Shown: in pieces, positions 33,564 through 42,340 of the stretch
Position numbering within the stretch: position 1 is the first letter of the stretch
Layout: the number at the start of each line of letters is the position of its first letter
NCBI GenBank assembly: GCA_947479455.1
Contig: CANJZE010000016.1
Coordinates: 1-64,000 of the forward strand
Direction of reading: 5' to 3'
Length of the DNA: 64,000 nucleotides
Origin: Bacteroidota bacterium
GTDB taxonomy: Bacteria > Bacteroidota > Bacteroidia > Chitinophagales > LD1
The notes under the pieces: model-generated
What the model was told of the DNA's origin: nothing
Database searches by the model: none
The model's input: the letters and a program-made list of their open reading frames with translations, nothing else
Translations under genes and position numbers: made by a program

Positions 33564-35399
33564 TCACCTTTCCGCTGAAACAGCGGAATGAAACAAAAGG
33601 GGACTTTGAAAAATGAGAAACCAGGTTCTCATTTTACCTTTTCCCTTGACTTCAATTTCTCCGCGTTCTTCAAAACTGAATTTTGGATTTGCATTTAAGC
33701 CCCCTTTAGGGGGTTGGTGGTTGACTTTGTTTTTAAATTCTTCACTCACCTGAATTTTATTTTCCACTCCATGGCTTTCCATGCGACTTGCGGTGTTTAC
33801 CGTATCGCCCCACAAATCGTAAGCGTATTTATTTTTACCAATTACACCGGCTACTACTTCACCGGTGTGTATGCCTATGCGCAGTTTTATTTCTCCATCA
33901 GGATATGCCTCAAGAATTTTTTCGTTCATGGCCAAGGCCATACGTGCCATTCGTTCGGCATGGTCATAGCAGGGTTCGGGCAAACCGCTTACACACATGT
34001 AAGCATCGCCAATGGTCTTTATTTTTTCCACACCGTATTCATTTGCCAAACTATCGAACATGCTGAAAATATGATTGAGTGTAGTACCCAATTCGTTCAC
34101 GTTTTTCTTTTCGCTCCACTTAGTAAAGCCCACCATATCAGCAAACAGCACTGAACAATTTTCAAATCGCTCAATAATTTCTTCTTCCCCGTTTTTAATA
34201 CGCTCTGCTATTTTTTGAGGAAGAATGTTGTGCAATATTTTTTCGGTGGCTTTATGCACCGCTTCTTTTTGTTGGGTGTTATGCTTAAAGTTTAATTGTG
34301 TCAATTGCTCTTGTGCGGTTTTACCAAGAATTTCTTTTTCGGTGCTGTGAAACAGTTTATGATACTCAAACGCCTGTTGATAATTGCCGGTGGCTTCATA
34401 AACATCACTCATGGTTAAATAGCACTGCGCCAGCATATCGTTTGCATGTAAACTCACACTCTGCTCAACCGATTTGTTGAGATAAACCAGTGCTTCATCG
34501 AACCGGTTTAGCGATTTAAGCACCAGCCCCATTCCGCCATTCGAAACAGCCATGCCATGCACATCATTTATTTCTGTGCTCATTTTAAGCGCGGTCAATT
34601 GGCATTGCATCGACTCTTCATAATTACCCATGCTATGATGTGCCGCACCCAAACTGTTGTAGGTAACCAGAATATCAGCGGTATTGTTCAACTCGGTATA
34701 AAGTTGAATGGCGGCATTGTAATATTCTATGGCTTTTTCAAAATTTTTCAGCAAATCATAACACACACCCATGTTTGTGTATGAAGCAGCAATGCCCGAT
34801 TTGTCTCCGGTCAGTTGGCTCATGCGCAGCGCTTCAGAATAATTGGTTAAAGCCTCAGGATAGTTGTGTTGATAGTAATAAACGTTGCCAATATTTCGAA
34901 ACGAAGCAGACATGCCCTGCACATCATTAGCATCTCTGCGAATTTGCAAAGCTAGCAAATGATACTTGAGTGCTTCCGGATAATTGCTTTGAAAATTATA
35001 AACGTTGCCAATGTTGTTGTAAGCCAGCGCCATACTTTTGGGGTGACCTATTTTTTCGGAATGTTTCAATGCTTCAAACTGGTGCCGCAGCGACTCGGCA
35101 TAGTTGCCTGTGTTTTTGTGCGCAATGCCCATACCTACATAACTCAAAATAATTCCCTTCGCTTCTTCACTTGCCAAAAAATGTTCGAGCCCTTTCATAA
35201 AACTATCGAGTGCAGCAGCATTTTCTGAGCGGGTTCGTTTTAATACTCCTTCGTGATAGTGTGCCCATGCCGTTAAACGCAAATCGGAAGTTTGTGCTGC
35301 AATCATTTTCAAATCTTCGATATGTGGTTCGGAATGAATGGAAACAACAGCCGCATATTTTTCAAGAATGGTGAGCAGAATTTCACCACGAGCCTGCAC
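33564..35399 (-). CDS. TPR-adenylate/guanylate cyclase (class III), 5' frameshift and repeat insertions
   Basis: 611 codons in the open frame. Residues 40-370 form about eight TPRs (ALAYNNIGNVYNFQSNYPEA). The class III cyclase domain follows: metal-binding Asp in VLFADMVGFTKWSE, IKTIGDAYMCVSG, and DLWGDTVNTASRM. The true start is probably ATG 35455 (MNVHDEIEEFKK): its frame is lost in an A8 run (complement of 35418-35425), and one added A gives FKKKLADTADVQARGE. The GTG at 35399 is only where the frame opens. Residues about 559-572 (NHQPPKGGLNANP) and the C-terminal 14 (SPLLFHSAVSAER) come from repeat elements. It probably makes a cyclic nucleotide in response to protein contacts. Confidence 0.85.
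   Translation of the reverse strand: MQARGEILLTILEKYAAVVSIHSEPHIEDLKMIAAQTSDLRLTAWAHYHEGVLKRTRSENAAALDSFMKGLEHFLASEEAKGIILSYVGMGIAHKNTGNYAESLRHQFEALKHSEKIGHPKSMALAYNNIGNVYNFQSNYPEALKYHLLALQIRRDANDVQGMSASFRNIGNVYYYQHNYPEALTNYSEALRMSQLTGDKSGIAASYTNMGVCYDLLKNFEKAIEYYNAAIQLYTELNNTADILVTYNSLGAAHHSMGNYEESMQCQLTALKMSTEINDVHGMAVSNGGMGLVLKSLNRFDEALVYLNKSVEQSVSLHANDMLAQCYLTMSDVYEATGNYQQAFEYHKLFHSTEKEILGKTAQEQLTQLNFKHNTQQKEAVHKATEKILHNILPQKIAERIKNGEEEIIERFENCSVLFADMVGFTKWSEKKNVNELGTTLNHIFSMFDSLANEYGVEKIKTIGDAYMCVSGLPEPCYDHAERMARMALAMNEKILEAYPDGEIKLRIGIHTGEVVAGVIGKNKYAYDLWGDTVNTASRMESHGVENKIQVSEEFKNKVNHQPPKGGLNANPKFSFEERGEIEVKGKGKMRTWFLIFQSPLLFHSAVSAER
33566..33606. repeat. Repeat at the 3' end of the cyclase gene
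   Basis: CTTTCCGCTGAAACAGCGGAA forms a hairpin, followed by ATGAAACAAAAGGGGAC. It encodes the last 14 residues of the cyclase; the stop codon (33564-33566) sits at its outer edge. ATGAAACAAAAGGGG also occurs in the pnuC insertion. Confidence 0.65.
33681..33724. repeat. Repeat inserted in the cyclase domain
   Basis: On the minus strand CAACCACCAACCCCCTAAAG is followed by GGGGGCTTAAATGCAAATCC. It encodes NHQPPKGGLNANP between the conserved KIQVSEEF and FSFEERGEIEVKGKG. GGGGGCTTAAATGCAAAT is shared with pnuC. Confidence 0.7.
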
Positions 35400-35484
35400 A
35401 TCGGCAGTGTCGGCTAATTTTTTTTAAACTCTTCTATTTCATCATGAACATTCATGTTCGCTTATTTCGGTGCTGAACAAAAAT

Positions 35485-35514
35485 AAAATAGTCATCCTTT
35501 CAGACGACTATTTT
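35485..35514 (-). terminator. Terminator of the esterase gene
   Basis: A 12-bp AAAATAGTCATC/GACGACTATTTT stem with a six-base loop and one wobble pair. On the minus strand it is followed by ATTTTTG. It lies 26 bases after the esterase stop. Confidence 0.65.
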
Positions 35515-35539
35515 AAACCCTTCGTATCAAGCAAATAAA

Positions 35540-37096
35540 TTATCTAGTTACCATTATCCTCTTCGAGCCCACCTTTAGTCCACGCATCGAAATACTCAGC
35601 AAATAATTTGCTGCCGGCAATGTGCTAACATCAATCGTTGTTTTCAATTGTTGATTCAAGGAATAAAATGATTGTTCGAAAACTTTTTGTCCGAACACAT
35701 TTCTCAATTCAATCACTCCACTTTTTGTTTTGCTCTTACTTAAATCAGCTACAATATTTAAAGCAGAAGAAGCAGGTTGAGGATAAATAAAGAAATTGAT
35801 TTCATCAATTTCTTCAGCCAAAGAAGTCAGTTGAGTGCTATCATACACTATATGCAAATCGGCCGAAAGACAATTGCCTTCGCTTACGGTAGCCGCCACA
35901 TATTTCAAAGTTGAATCGGCAGTAACGGTAATTGAATTTGTACTTGAAGTAACACTGCATGGCATAGTGCACCATTGTATTGAAGCATTTCCATTATCGT
36001 TAGTAACTACAGCCGTTAAAGTAGATGCAACCGGGGCATTGGGTAAATAAAGAAGTGTATCGCCCGGAGTAATATCTACGTTGAGCGCGCAGCAAAAAGA
36101 TTGGTTGCTGATGACTGCTTTCATTCGCAACATCATGCGGTAAACTACGCTCATAAAATATTCAATGCCCATACTCTCCGAAGGATGGTCGCGGCCTTCC
36201 ATATTATATAGATAACTGCACACCCCTTTACTCCGCGCAACCGAATCAACCAGATAACTTCCCTCCATATCGAAGGTTCCCAAAGTAAGCCCCGCAAAAC
36301 CGCCTTTCTTGTAAGGCACTACTTGGTCGGCATCGCCATGGGCACAAATAACAGGAACATCACCCGGCTCAATCCAATTGGCATTAATAAGCGCACCCGA
36401 CACATTGAATGTGCCCGCAGCATGCCAACTATAATTCGGATAAAATCCTGAACTGCTGTAAAACCCTCCAAGAGCATTGAGAGCCGCCAGTGAGCCGCCC
36501 GCCATTTGTGCCATCTCGCTGTCTTTATCGCAGTAAGCAGTCATGAGCGAAGTTATAGCACCGGAAGATGCACCACCAATCAAAATTTTGCTCGTGTCAA
36601 TTCGATAGCTGTTTCCTAACTCTGAATAATCTGCTTTGAAATATTGCACCGCTCCCCGCATATCTTGCATCGGCCTGAAGAAAATGCGCATCTGCTGCGG
36701 AGGAAAGGCGCTAAAAATTTCAGTAACCATTTGTGTTATATCATCATAAATACGGTAATCAATGGCAGCCACCACATAACCCGATCTTGTGAGATGTTCA
36801 CACACGAGTTTCACATACCAGTCATCGCGGCTTCCGGTTATGAACGCGCCACCAAAAGCAAAAATGGCCAAAGGCCTGTTGCTCATTGTATCGCCATAAG
36901 GCTGATAAATGTCCATGAAAAGTTCCTGTGTATCACCGTTAGCTCTGGTTCCTCTGCCAAATTGAATTGTTTCCATGGTTACCGAATCGAAGATGGGCGA
37001 AACGTAGCGACAGTCAGCGCATTGCTGACTGAATGTTTTTGGAGAAAGAAAAATGAGTGAAAGACTAGCCGCAAAGAGTAAAAAAATTCTTTTCAT
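35540..37096 (-). CDS. Secreted alpha/beta-hydrolase with T9SS sorting domain
   Basis: 518 residues from the ATG at 37096, which starts the signal peptide MKRIFLLFAASLSLIFLS; an upstream frame to 37213 is not needed. The hydrolase domain has FAFGGAFITGSRDD (oxyanion HGGG-like), the nucleophile elbow GGASSGAITSL, Asp in HGDADQVVPY and His in GRDHPSESMG. A beta-sandwich (about 340-430) and a T9SS type A domain (INFFIYPQPASSAL, TLPAANYLLSISM) follow. Likely an extracellular carboxylesterase or feruloyl-esterase-like enzyme; substrate unknown. Confidence 0.82.
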   Translation of the reverse strand: MKRIFLLFAASLSLIFLSPKTFSQQCADCRYVSPIFDSVTMETIQFGRGTRANGDTQELFMDIYQPYGDTMSNRPLAIFAFGGAFITGSRDDWYVKLVCEHLTRSGYVVAAIDYRIYDDITQMVTEIFSAFPPQQMRIFFRPMQDMRGAVQYFKADYSELGNSYRIDTSKILIGGASSGAITSLMTAYCDKDSEMAQMAGGSLAALNALGGFYSSSGFYPNYSWHAAGTFNVSGALINANWIEPGDVPVICAHGDADQVVPYKKGGFAGLTLGTFDMEGSYLVDSVARSKGVCSYLYNMEGRDHPSESMGIEYFMSVVYRMMLRMKAVISNQSFCCALNVDITPGDTLLYLPNAPVASTLTAVVTNDNGNASIQWCTMPCSVTSSTNSITVTADSTLKYVAATVSEGNCLSADLHIVYDSTQLTSLAEEIDEINFFIYPQPASSALNIVADLSKSKTKSGVIELRNVFGQKVFEQSFYSLNQQLKTTIDVSTLPAANYLLSISMRGLKVGSKRIMVTR

Positions 37097-37240
37097 GTTC
37101 TGGGTTTGAAATGAGTAATGAATTTTAACTAAGCCGATGTTAAAGTAAAAAGAAAACTGATTTTCCATTTTCCTGATTTCCTGATTACTTCGCCACATGA
37201 AACGCAGTTCCATTTATCCGTTACTAAATTTTTATAGCAA

Positions 37241-39256
37241 ATGAATTTTGAAAGGAAGAATTTAACTAACGAAGAACTGATTCGTCTCTACCAACTCATT
37301 CTTAAACCAAGAGTGATTGAAGAGCGCATGTTGAAACTGCTCAGACAGGGTAGAATAAGCAAATGGTTTTCGGGAATAGGACAAGAAGCAATTTCTGTTG
37401 GAGTAACCGCTGCATTGGAGGAGGATGAATATGTTTGCCCGTTGCACAGAAATCTTGGCGTATTCACCACACGCAATTGCAATCTTCAACAACTCTTTGA
37501 ACAATTTCAGGGAAAACAAAATGGTTTTTCGCAAGGGCGCGAAAGAAGTTTTCATTTCGGTACCAACGAACATCATATTGTAGGAATGATTTCACACCTC
37601 GGTCCGCAACTTTGTGTTGGCGATGGAATTGCACTGGCATCAAAACTTAAAAAAGAAAAAAAAATTACCGTTGCCTTTACTGGTGATGGTGGAACCAGCG
37701 AAGGCGATTTTCACGAAGCGTGCAACATTGCTGCCGTGTGGGATTTGCCAATAATTATTTTGATAGAGAATAATGGTTACGGTCTTTCAACTCCCACCAA
37801 CGAACAGTTTCGTTGCAAATATTTAGCCGAGCGCGCTATTGGTTATGGCATGAAAGGTTTAACGATAGACGGCAATAATATTCTCGAAGTTTATCACACG
37901 GTGAAAGAACTCGGCAAACAAATGCGCAAAAAACCTTTTCCCGTTTTGTTGGAGTGTATGACCTTTCGTATGCGCGGGCACGAAGAAGCCAGCGGAGTAA
38001 AATATGTGCCGAAAGAATTGATTGAAGAATGGGGCAAGAAAGATCCGGTGATGAATTACGAAAACTGGTTAATCGAAGAAGGAATTATTTCTCCCGACTA
38101 TCCCGAAATGCTGAGACAGGATTACGACAAAGAAGTTCGTGCCGCATTTGACGCAGCAGATAAACAACCGGAAGTAGAACACACAACAGAACAGGAAGAA
38201 GAGGATGTTTATATGGTCCAAAGTCCGAAGTCCGAAGTCCGAAGTGAAATGCAGTTACATCCGACATCGGACACCCGACATCGGACACTGCGTTTTGTAG
38301 ATGCGATTTCAAATGGATTAAAACAATGCATGGAGAAGTATACCGACCTCGTCATCATGGGTCAGGATGTGGCTGAATACGGAGGGGTTTTTAAAATCAC
38401 CGATGGCTTTGTAGAAAAATTTGGAAACGAGCGCGTGCGCAACACTCCAATTTGTGAGAGCGGAATTTTAAGTGCCGCACTTGGCTTAAGTGTAAAAGGA
38501 ATAAAGAGCGTAGTAGAAATGCAATTTGCCGATTTTGTTTCCACCGGTTTTAATCCAATCGTAAACAACCTCGCAAAATCCTATTGGCGTTGGGGACAAA
38601 ATGCAGATGTGGTGGTGCGCATGCCCACTGGTGCAGGTGTGGGTGCAGGACCTTTTCATTCGCAAAGTAATGAAGCTTGGTTCTTTCATGTGCCGGGTTT
38701 AAAGATTGTTTATCCGAGTGGTTCGTATGATGCAAAAGGTTTGTTGTGTGCCGCTATTGAAGACCCAAACCCCGTAATGTATTTCGAACACAAAGCGCTT
38801 TACCGCAGTATAGAAGGCGAAGTGCCTGAAGATTATTACACAGTAGAAATTGGAAAAGCAAATTTAGTTAGTGAAGGAGAAGATGTTTCGATTATTACTT
38901 ATGGAGCGGGAGTGCATTGGGCGATGGAGCACCTCTCCCAAACCCTCTCCGAAGGAGAGGGATTAACAGCCGATATATTGGATTTGCGAACGCTTCTTCC
39001 ATTCGATAAAGAAGCAATAGAAAAAACAGTGAAGAAAACAGGGAAAGTTTTAATACTTCATGAAGACACTTTAGTAGGTGGCATTGGCGCAGAAATTTCT
39101 GCTTGGATTACCGAAAACTATTTTGAGCATTTAGATGCACCAGTTATGCGATGTGCCTCGCTAGATACGCCTGTGCCATTTGCACTTTCGTTAGAAAAGA
39201 ATTTTTTGGCGAAGGCAAGATTGAGTAAAAAAATACAGGAATTGTTGAGCTATTAA
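37241..39256 (+). CDS. 2-oxoacid dehydrogenase E1, fused alpha and beta subunits
   Basis: 671 residues. The alpha part (1-310) has the ThDP motif GDGGTSEGDFHEA to IENNGYG and MRGHEEASG. The beta part (about 350-671) has MGQDVAEYGGVFK, MQFADFV, GAGPFHSQSNEAW and LDLRTLLPFD. It decarboxylates a 2-oxoacid and acylates lipoyl-E2; the best fit is the branched-chain (2-oxoisovalerate) enzyme, but pyruvate is possible. The fusion is usual in Bacteroidota. Two segments are repeat-derived: residues 325-349 (SPKSEVRSEMQ and on) at the alpha/beta joint, and 564-574 (LSQTLSEGEG) in the beta C-terminal domain. No E2 or E3 gene is in the window. Confidence 0.88.
   Translation: MNFERKNLTNEELIRLYQLILKPRVIEERMLKLLRQGRISKWFSGIGQEAISVGVTAALEEDEYVCPLHRNLGVFTTRNCNLQQLFEQFQGKQNGFSQGRERSFHFGTNEHHIVGMISHLGPQLCVGDGIALASKLKKEKKITVAFTGDGGTSEGDFHEACNIAAVWDLPIIILIENNGYGLSTPTNEQFRCKYLAERAIGYGMKGLTIDGNNILEVYHTVKELGKQMRKKPFPVLLECMTFRMRGHEEASGVKYVPKELIEEWGKKDPVMNYENWLIEEGIISPDYPEMLRQDYDKEVRAAFDAADKQPEVEHTTEQEEEDVYMVQSPKSEVRSEMQLHPTSDTRHRTLRFVDAISNGLKQCMEKYTDLVIMGQDVAEYGGVFKITDGFVEKFGNERVRNTPICESGILSAALGLSVKGIKSVVEMQFADFVSTGFNPIVNNLAKSYWRWGQNADVVVRMPTGAGVGAGPFHSQSNEAWFFHVPGLKIVYPSGSYDAKGLLCAAIEDPNPVMYFEHKALYRSIEGEVPEDYYTVEIGKANLVSEGEDVSIITYGAGVHWAMEHLSQTLSEGEGLTADILDLRTLLPFDKEAIEKTVKKTGKVLILHEDTLVGGIGAEISAWITENYFEHLDAPVMRCASLDTPVPFALSLEKNFLAKARLSKKIQELLSY
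38215..38289. repeat. GTCCGAA repeat at the E1 alpha/beta joint
   Basis: AAGTCCGAAGTCCGAAGTCC at the left and CATCGGACACCCGACATCGG at the right form imperfect inverted repeats. The element keeps the reading frame and forms the interdomain linker. The GAAGTCCGAAGTCC motif also lies between rpsJ and rplC. Confidence 0.75.
38932..38961. repeat. CCTCTCC repeat inside the E1 beta part
   Basis: CCTCTCCGAAGGAGAGG hairpin preceded by CCTCTCCCAAA. It encodes LSQTLSEGEG between WAMEH and LTADILDLRT, where relatives have a shorter link. Confidence 0.65.
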
Positions 39257-39319
39257 AAAGCACTTTAAAAAACAATTTTTCCTTTTTATATCAACTGGTA
39301 TTTGCTGTTGATAACAAAG

Positions 39320-39349
39320 TTTGAACTATACCAAAACAACTTACTTTTG
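39320..39349 (+). promoter_or_regulatory. Promoter of the DUF1761 gene
   Basis: TTTG (39320-39323), 18 bases, then TACTTTTG (39342-39349): a full match to the Bacteroidota consensus, 22 bases before the ATG. Confidence 0.65.
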
Positions 39350-39371
39350 AAGTAACCAAAACCCAAATTTT

Positions 39372-39884
39372 ATGACAGAATCATTACAACCAAACATGCT
39401 CGTTAGCGCCTTAGCGGCATTGTTTCCTTTAGCATTAGGATTTATCTGGTATAACCCTAAAGTATTCGGCAATGCCTAGATGGCAGGAGCCGGTCTAACT
39501 CAGGAAACCGCACAAAAGGATTTTAATATGCCACTTGTGTTCGGACTCAATTTTGTTTTCAGTTTTTTAATCGCCATATCACTTCACTTCATGGCAATAC
39601 ACCAATATGGTTTGCAATCACTTGTTTTGCCTGAAGCCGGTAAGGAAGTAGCCGAAGGAAGTGCTGCCTTAGCTGCACAAGTGATGGAGGCCTACAAAGG
39701 AAGCTATCGTTCCTTTGGTCATGGCGCTCTTCATGGTGCTATTACTGGAATATTTTTTGTTTTTCCACTGCTAGCCGGTGGTGCTTTGTTTGAACGCAGA
39801 AGTTGGAAATACATTTTTATTAATGCCGGTTACTGGATTATATGTTTAGCTGTAATGGGTGGTATAGTTTGTAAATTCAACTAG
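39372..39884 (+). pseudogene. DUF1761 membrane protein with an in-frame TAG
   Basis: The frame runs MTESLQPNMLVSALAALFPL, GFIWYNPKVFGNA, then TAG (39477-39479, codon 36), then MAGAGLTQETAQKDFNMP and three more membrane helices. DUF1761 proteins have GxxWMxxxG at this point, so the TAG replaces a Trp TGG by one base. The promoter and terminator are intact. The ATG after the stop (39480) would lose the first membrane helix. This is a recent nonsense mutation, an error, or readthrough; the family function is unknown. Confidence 0.75.
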
Positions 39885-39900
39885 TTTGCTTTTATTACTT

Positions 39901-39940
39901 ACAAAGCCCTTCGCTGTTTCTGCGAAGGGCTTTGTTGTTT
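39901..39940 (+). terminator. Terminator after the DUF1761 gene
   Basis: A 14-bp stem ACAAAGCCCTTCGC/GCGAAGGGCTTTGT with a seven-base loop, followed by TGTTTTAATT. Confidence 0.85.
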
Positions 39941-40094
39941 TAATTAGGTAAAGAATGATCATGAAGCGCAAAATTATTTTTAGGAAATAGCAAAACCATA
40001 TCTACATACGTTGTTGAACTTCGTTTCAACTTTTATTTTACTTGTGCGAAACATTTACACTTCCTTATTATTACCATAATTATCGTTCTGCATT

Positions 40095-42269
40095 TTGAAA
40101 CAAAAAATTCTTTTTCTTACTCCACCATTTACGCAACTCAATACTCCGTATCCAGCTACGGCTTATCTCAAAGGTTTTCTGAATACAAAAAACGTTGAGT
40201 CGCATCAGGCAGATTTGGGAATAGAACTTATTCTGCAGCTTTTTTCCTCCAAGGGTTTGCAGAAAATGTTTGCGCAGTTAGAAACACTTGACCTTGAATT
40301 GTCGGCAAATAGTTTTCGCATTTACACTTTGCAAAGTGATTACATCAAAACCATTGACCCGGTGATTCGTTTTTTGCAAAACAAAAACCCTACACTGGCT
40401 CATTCTATTTGCGACAGAACTTATTTGCCCGAGGCATCACGCTTTTCGCAGCTCGAAGATTTGGAATGGGCGTTCGGCACTATGGGCATTCAGGATAAGG
40501 CGCGCCACCTTGCCACCCTTTATTTAGAAGACCTCGGTGATTTAATTAAAGAGGCAGTTGACCCACATTTTGGTTTCAGCCGCTATGCCGAGCGGCTTGG
40601 AAGAACCGCCACTCATTTTGACGAAATTGAAAAATCTTTGCTGGCGCAGAATTCTATCATCACCAATTTTTTAGAAGAGATACTCGAAGAGAAAATAAAC
40701 CAGTGGGAGCCGACCGTGGTTTGTTTGTCGGTACCTTTTCCCGGAAATCTTTTTGGCGCATTGAAGTGCGGTCAGTTTATAAAAAAGAAATATCCCGCTA
40801 TAAAAATTGTGCTCGGTGGCGGTTATGCCAATACTGAACTAAGAAGTTTGCACGACCCGCGCGTGTTCGACTTTATTGATTATATAAGTTTAGATGATGG
40901 CGAAGCACCTATGGAATTTTTGCTTGAACATTTGAACGGTAAGCGAATTGCAAAAGAGTTGAAGCGAATTTATTTGCGCGAAGAAGGCAAAGTGGTGTAC
41001 TGCAACGCTGCTAAAGAGAAAGATGTTGCCCAGCGCGAAACGGGAACGCCTGATTACAGCGATTTTTTATTGGATGAATATCTGTCTGTTATTGAAGTAG
41101 CAAATCCCATGCACCGTTTGTGGAGCGATGGGCGATGGAATAAACTTACGCTGGCGCATGGTTGCTATTGGGGCAAATGTTCGTTCTGTGATATTTCGCT
41201 CGACTATATTAAGAATTATGAGCCGCTTAATGCCGAAATTCTTTGCGATAGAATTGAAACCATTATTGCGCAAACCAATCAGAATGGATTTCACTTTGTA
41301 GATGAAGCCGCTCCGCCTGCTCTGCTGCGCGATTTGGCTTTGGAAATTATCCGTAGAAAAATAACGGTGACCTGGTGGACGAATATTCGTTTCGAAAAAA
41401 CCTTTACTGCTGATTTAGCTAAACTGTTGAAAGCATCGGGATGTATTGCGGTTGCAGGTGGATTGGAAGTTGCCTCTGACAGATTACTAGCTATGATGAA
41501 AAAGGGAGTAACTGTTTCGCAAGTTGCAAAAGTTGCAGACGCTTTTACACAAGCAGGCATTATGGTTCACGCTTATTTAATGTATGGCTTCCCCACACAA
41601 ACCGCGCAGGAAACAATTGATGCGCTCGAAATGGTTCGTCAGTTATTTTTGAATGAAGCTTTGCAATCTGGTTTCTGGCACCGCTTTGCCATGACCTCGC
41701 ATAGCCCGGTTGGTTTGAATCCTTCTCAATTTAAAGTGCAGCGAACCGGTCCGGCTTTTGGCGGCTTTGCCGATAACGATTTGTATCACGATGACCCGAA
41801 GGGAGCCAATCATGATTTGTTTGGAGATGGATTAAGCAAATCGCTTTTCAATTTCATGCATGGAGTAGGTCTTGATTTTCCTTTGAAAGATTGGTTTGAG
41901 TTTAAAACTCCGAAGACAACTATTCAATCAAACTATATTGAAAATTGTTTGAGTGGAACAGAAAGTGAATTGCCAAAACAAAACGCCATAGTTGTTTGGC
42001 TTGGAAATATGCCGGCAGTAAATTTCTTTGAACTCACACAAGGCAAAAAGAAAATGGAGATGGCAGAACTCGAGTTTTGCGATAAGAAAAGAGATTGGCA
42101 AATGCATTTTCCGGCAAAAGAAGCGAAGCGGTTGATGGAGATTTTTCCGAAATTGATTATTGAAAAACAAGCACCGCTGCTTTATTCAGAATTAGAAAAA
42201 GAGTTTCCTGCTTTACTACAATCAAAAGCAGGTATTCAATTGCGCGAAAACGGGTTGTTGGTTTTGTAA
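40095..42269 (+). CDS. B12-binding-domain radical SAM protein
   Basis: 724 residues. The N-terminal part (KILFLTPPFTQLNTPYPATA, KIVLGGGYANTELRSL) is a cobalamin-binding-like Rossmann domain. The radical SAM core has the CxxxCxxC cluster in HGCYWGKCSFCDIS, then FVDEAAPPALLRDLAL and GGLEVASDRLLAMMKKGV. The C-terminal 200 residues are specific to the subfamily. Class B radical SAM enzymes often methylate carbon or rearrange substrates; the substrate is unknown. The start is a TTG (40095) because no ATG fits and KQKILFLTPPF must begin the fold. No obvious partner gene. Confidence 0.82.
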   Translation: MKQKILFLTPPFTQLNTPYPATAYLKGFLNTKNVESHQADLGIELILQLFSSKGLQKMFAQLETLDLELSANSFRIYTLQSDYIKTIDPVIRFLQNKNPTLAHSICDRTYLPEASRFSQLEDLEWAFGTMGIQDKARHLATLYLEDLGDLIKEAVDPHFGFSRYAERLGRTATHFDEIEKSLLAQNSIITNFLEEILEEKINQWEPTVVCLSVPFPGNLFGALKCGQFIKKKYPAIKIVLGGGYANTELRSLHDPRVFDFIDYISLDDGEAPMEFLLEHLNGKRIAKELKRIYLREEGKVVYCNAAKEKDVAQRETGTPDYSDFLLDEYLSVIEVANPMHRLWSDGRWNKLTLAHGCYWGKCSFCDISLDYIKNYEPLNAEILCDRIETIIAQTNQNGFHFVDEAAPPALLRDLALEIIRRKITVTWWTNIRFEKTFTADLAKLLKASGCIAVAGGLEVASDRLLAMMKKGVTVSQVAKVADAFTQAGIMVHAYLMYGFPTQTAQETIDALEMVRQLFLNEALQSGFWHRFAMTSHSPVGLNPSQFKVQRTGPAFGGFADNDLYHDDPKGANHDLFGDGLSKSLFNFMHGVGLDFPLKDWFEFKTPKTTIQSNYIENCLSGTESELPKQNAIVVWLGNMPAVNFFELTQGKKKMEMAELEFCDKKRDWQMHFPAKEAKRLMEIFPKLIIEKQAPLLYSELEKEFPALLQSKAGIQLRENGLLVL

Positions 42270-42340
42270 AACACGACTTATATCAGTTTCTGTTTTCTTT
42301 CAAACATCATACATTAGCGCGCTTCAAAATTTTACCGTAC

